Assembly (NCBI GenBank): GCA_016213945.1
Contig: JACQZF010000029.1
Coordinates: 1-64,000, forward strand
Origin: Nitrospirota bacterium
Lineage (GTDB): Bacteria; Nitrospirota; Thermodesulfovibrionia; UBA6902
Length of the DNA stretch: 64,000 bases
Reading direction: 5' to 3'
Each line of letters begins with the position of its first letter. Position 1 is the stretch's first letter. Of the stretch, positions 61,972-64,000 are shown piece by piece. Both the position numbers and the translations under genes were made by a program. Under the pieces are notes generated by a model. That model worked only from the letters and a program-made list of their open reading frames with translations. It had not been told where the DNA came from and made no database searches.

Positions 61972-62964
61972 CTAAAACACGGCAGCGCCCCACGGGGAGC
62001 CGGAGTAGGGGCTGTTCGGGGTAAGTCCCAGCTTTACCGTGCCGGTAACTTCATTGGTCCTCATGTAGATTATGGATACGCTGCTGTCTGCATGGTTGAT
62101 TACGTACGCTTTATTTTTAGAGATGTCTATAGCTATGCCGATCGGCTCCCTGCCTACCCTGATTGTATCTATGACTTTATTAGTTACAGTATCTATAACC
62201 GAAACCGTGTTAGAACCTCTATTGGTAACATAGGCCATGTTCCTTGAAGGATCAATTCCTATGTGCCAGGGCTTCTTATCAACCTCTATGGTTGCTGAGA
62301 CCTTGTCTTCCCTGGCATTGATGACGGTAACCGTATTTTTGCCGTGATTAGCCACGTAAACCTTCCGGTTAACAGGGTCTGCGGCTATGCCGAGCGGGGT
62401 CTCGTTAACCTTTATCGTGGCGGTTACAGTTCTGCTTTTTGTACTGATAACCGAGACCGTCTTATCGCCTGAATTGCTGACATAAAGCTTGTCGCCGATA
62501 ATGCCAGCGTCGAAGGCGCCCATGCCAACCTTTATCTTTCCGGCAACTGTATTCTTCTCAAGGTCTATTATCGAAATGGTCCGCTCCTTGTTTTCGGGAT
62601 GGGTCACATACGCGAGCCTTGCAGCGGAATCAATTGCAATGTGCATGGGACTGCTGCTGACCTTTATCGTTGACAGTACCGAATTACTGTTTAAACCAAT
62701 AACGGAGATGCTGCTGTCGCCGGGATTTGAATTGACGACATACATCCGGCCCGTATTCTGATCGATAGCTATACCGGAAGGCCATACGCCGACTCTCAGA
62801 GTCATCGTTACTTCATTCTTTAAGGTGTCAAGGACCGAGACCGTATTGTTGCCGACGTTGGTTATATAAACACGTTTAGGCAAAGGCTGGGCGAAGGCGT
62901 TGTTTACTGAAATTATTGACAGTAAAATAAGACAAATTGGAAGTAACAAGTTTTTTGGTTTCAT
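61972..62964 (-). CDS. Secreted seven-bladed YVTN beta-propeller protein
   Basis: 330 aa. Signal peptide (LLLPICLILLSIISVNNAFA) followed by seven regular repeats each with a Y-(V/I)-x-N-x...VSV(I/L)D pattern: VYITNVGNNTVSVLD, MYVVNSNPGDSSISV, AYVTHPENKERTISI, LYVSNSGDKTVSV, VYVANHGKNTVTV, AYVTNRGSNTVSV, AYVINHADSSVSI. These propellers are typical of surface or periplasmic proteins of archaea and anaerobes; ligand unknown. Monocistronic. Overlaps no other gene. Confidence 0.85.
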   Translation of the reverse strand: MKPKNLLLPICLILLSIISVNNAFAQPLPKRVYITNVGNNTVSVLDTLKNEVTMTLRVGVWPSGIAIDQNTGRMYVVNSNPGDSSISVIGLNSNSVLSTIKVSSSPMHIAIDSAARLAYVTHPENKERTISIIDLEKNTVAGKIKVGMGAFDAGIIGDKLYVSNSGDKTVSVISTKSRTVTATIKVNETPLGIAADPVNRKVYVANHGKNTVTVINAREDKVSATIEVDKKPWHIGIDPSRNMAYVTNRGSNTVSVIDTVTNKVIDTIRVGREPIGIAIDISKNKAYVINHADSSVSIIYMRTNEVTGTVKLGLTPNSPYSGSPWGAAVF

Positions 62965-63029
62965 TTAGCTTCCTTTCCAAGATTTAAACTTGGTAAATAC
63001 CTGTACCTTAATAAAGGGTTCCTTTTTCT

Positions 63030-63102
63030 GTCATTCTGGCTTGTCCAGAATCTTTTTGTGATTCTCAAAAAGTCAGAAAGATTCCCGACAAGCGGGAATG
63101 AC
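63030..63102. repeat. Palindromic repeat family A (copy)
   Basis: Starts GTCATTCTGGCTTGTCCAG and ends GACAAGCGGGAATGAC. Located between the UbiA-family gene and the YVTN gene (both minus). Confidence 0.85.
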
Positions 63103-63155
63103 AGCATAATAGCTGCTCAGCTCAGACCCTTCTCCGAATTTACGCATAATACTGG

Positions 63156-64000
63156 CTATATAGGTATCACGTAATTAAACAGGGTGGAGACAAAAACTGT
63201 GACGCTTATGTATCCGTTCATATTGAAAAAGGCGATATTGAGCTTGCTCAAATCATGGGGTTTTACGAGTGAATGCTCATAAAGCAGAAGCCCTGTGGCC
63301 AATAAAACGCCGAATAAATAAAAACCGTTTAATTTAAAAATAGGTATCAGGCTTAACAGCAGCCCTATGGTGATTATGTGGAATGTGCGCGCTGTCCAGA
63401 GCGAGGCATTTATGCCGAAGATGCTCGGGATGGAATAGAGCCCGTGTTTTTTGTCGAAGTCAATGTCCTGCAGGCCGTAAAGCGCGTCAAAGCCCGCAAC
63501 CCAGAACATGACCGCGAAACAGAGTGGCAGTATTTCTGCATCGAAAGTCCCCTTCACGGCAATCCACGCGCCGAGGGGTGCAAGTGAGAGCGCGATTCCC
63601 AAAATGATGTGACAAAGCCATGTAAATCTTTTCGTATATGAATAAGTAAAAAGCACAAGGAGGAACAGCGGAGAAATTTTGAAGCAGAGAGGATTAAGCT
63701 TGTAAGCGGAAAGCAGCAGAAGGGCGAACGCAATGGCAGTAAAGATAAAGGCCTCCCATGTTTTTATGACCCCCCTCGGAAGTTCCCTGTTTCTGGTCCT
63801 CGGATTAAGCGCGTCAATGTTTTTGTCAACTATCCTGTTCATGCCCATCGCGCCGGTCCGGCCGCTGACCATTGCAACCGTAATCCAGAATATCTGATTC
63901 AGGGACGGCAGGCCCCCCGCGGCAATTATCGCCGAAGTAAAAGCAAAAGGAAGCGCAAATATGGAATGCGAGAATTTTATCAGCCGCAAATAATCCGTAA
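63156..64000 (-). CDS. UbiA-family prenyltransferase (4-hydroxybenzoate/MqnP type), N-terminus cut by window edge
   Basis: The frame continues past the right edge: residues before the apparent TTG at 63989 read TDYLRLIKFSHSIFALPFAF, the usual start of this family. Seven or more membrane helices, first Asp-rich site NRIVDKNIDALNPRTRNREL, second site LQDIDFDKKHGLYSIPS. Attaches a prenyl chain to an aromatic acceptor for ubiquinone or, in a menaquinone-using anaerobe, the MqnP step of the futalosine route; which one cannot be told without neighbours. Confidence 0.85.
   Translation of the reverse strand, partial: TDYLRLIKFSHSIFALPFAFTSAIIAAGGLPSLNQIFWITVAMVSGRTGAMGMNRIVDKNIDALNPRTRNRELPRGVIKTWEAFIFTAIAFALLLLSAYKLNPLCFKISPLFLLVLFTYSYTKRFTWLCHIILGIALSLAPLGAWIAVKGTFDAEILPLCFAVMFWVAGFDALYGLQDIDFDKKHGLYSIPSIFGINASLWTARTFHIITIGLLLSLIPIFKLNGFYLFGVLLATGLLLYEHSLVKPHDLSKLNIAFFNMNGYISVTVFVSTLFNYVIPI

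Noticed and set aside
1-64000. CRISPR array
   Set aside because: The repeated elements are palindromes scattered one by one between genes, without regular spacers or cas genes.

Overview
The window reads as a piece of chromosome from a diderm, probably anaerobic bacterium. The best guess is a member of the Nitrospirota (Thermodesulfovibrionia type). This is an inference from gene content and repeat style, not from a database search. Supporting signs are LptF/LptG and a beta-barrel protein (outer membrane), two phosphofructokinase paralogues with PPi-type motifs, rubredoxin, a tiny c-type cytochrome, hydrogenase maturation genes, a UbiA-family prenyltransferase, and many short palindromic repeats between genes.

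Layout. 1-6.9 kb (minus strand): two phosphofructokinases, NIF3-like protein, YqeY, rpsU, panD, gatC, uvrD/pcrA. 7.1-12.8 kb (minus): glmS, glmU, a radical SAM gene broken by a 22-bp tandem duplication, and a glycosyltransferase. 12.8-18 kb (plus): DsrE-like protein, tig-clpP-clpX, rluD, a MazEF-type toxin-antitoxin pair, and a truncated protease. 18.5-23.3 kb (minus): topA, dprA, argG. 23.3-28.2 kb: mini-cytochrome, a small operon of unknown genes with a DUF5661-like protein, a WbaP-type sugar transferase, rubredoxin, DUF1059 protein, RNase Z-like hydrolase. 28.3-34.2 kb (plus): galT, a 1030-aa sensor kinase with a receiver-only regulator, tRNA-Ser, RRM protein, lipoprotein, tRNA-Arg. 34.2-37.7 kb (minus): hypC-A-B-E-D without hydrogenase genes. 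37.8-43.2 kb (minus): a broken phosphodiesterase, DJ-1/PfpI, Fic, DUF1015, apt, mtnP.

43.4-49.05 kb (minus) is an A/T-rich accessory segment: a SIR2-domain gene overlapping by 4 bp a 1204-aa gene with an N-terminal TIR domain, followed by an XRE regulator and a frameshifted ImmA/IrrE-type protease. Two different predicted NAD-consuming domains in one translationally coupled operon, with a large helical region of no family I recognise, make this the best candidate for a little-described anti-phage (abortive-infection type) system. It does not look like canonical Thoeris.

49.2-64 kb: SEC-C protein, a large secreted peptidase/propeller/beta-barrel protein, the translation operon infB-DUF503-rbfA-nrnA, rpmB, DUF721, an MBL hydrolase, lptF-lptG, a YVTN propeller and a partial UbiA-family gene.

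A second theme is repeats. At least eight families of short inverted repeats sit between genes. One G-run family (mirrored C-runs and G-runs) is also inserted in frame in four unrelated proteins (glycosyltransferase, HypB, DUF1015 protein, peptidase/barrel protein), and two other families supply the C-terminus and stop codon of proteins. No rRNA, CRISPR array or transposase gene was seen.
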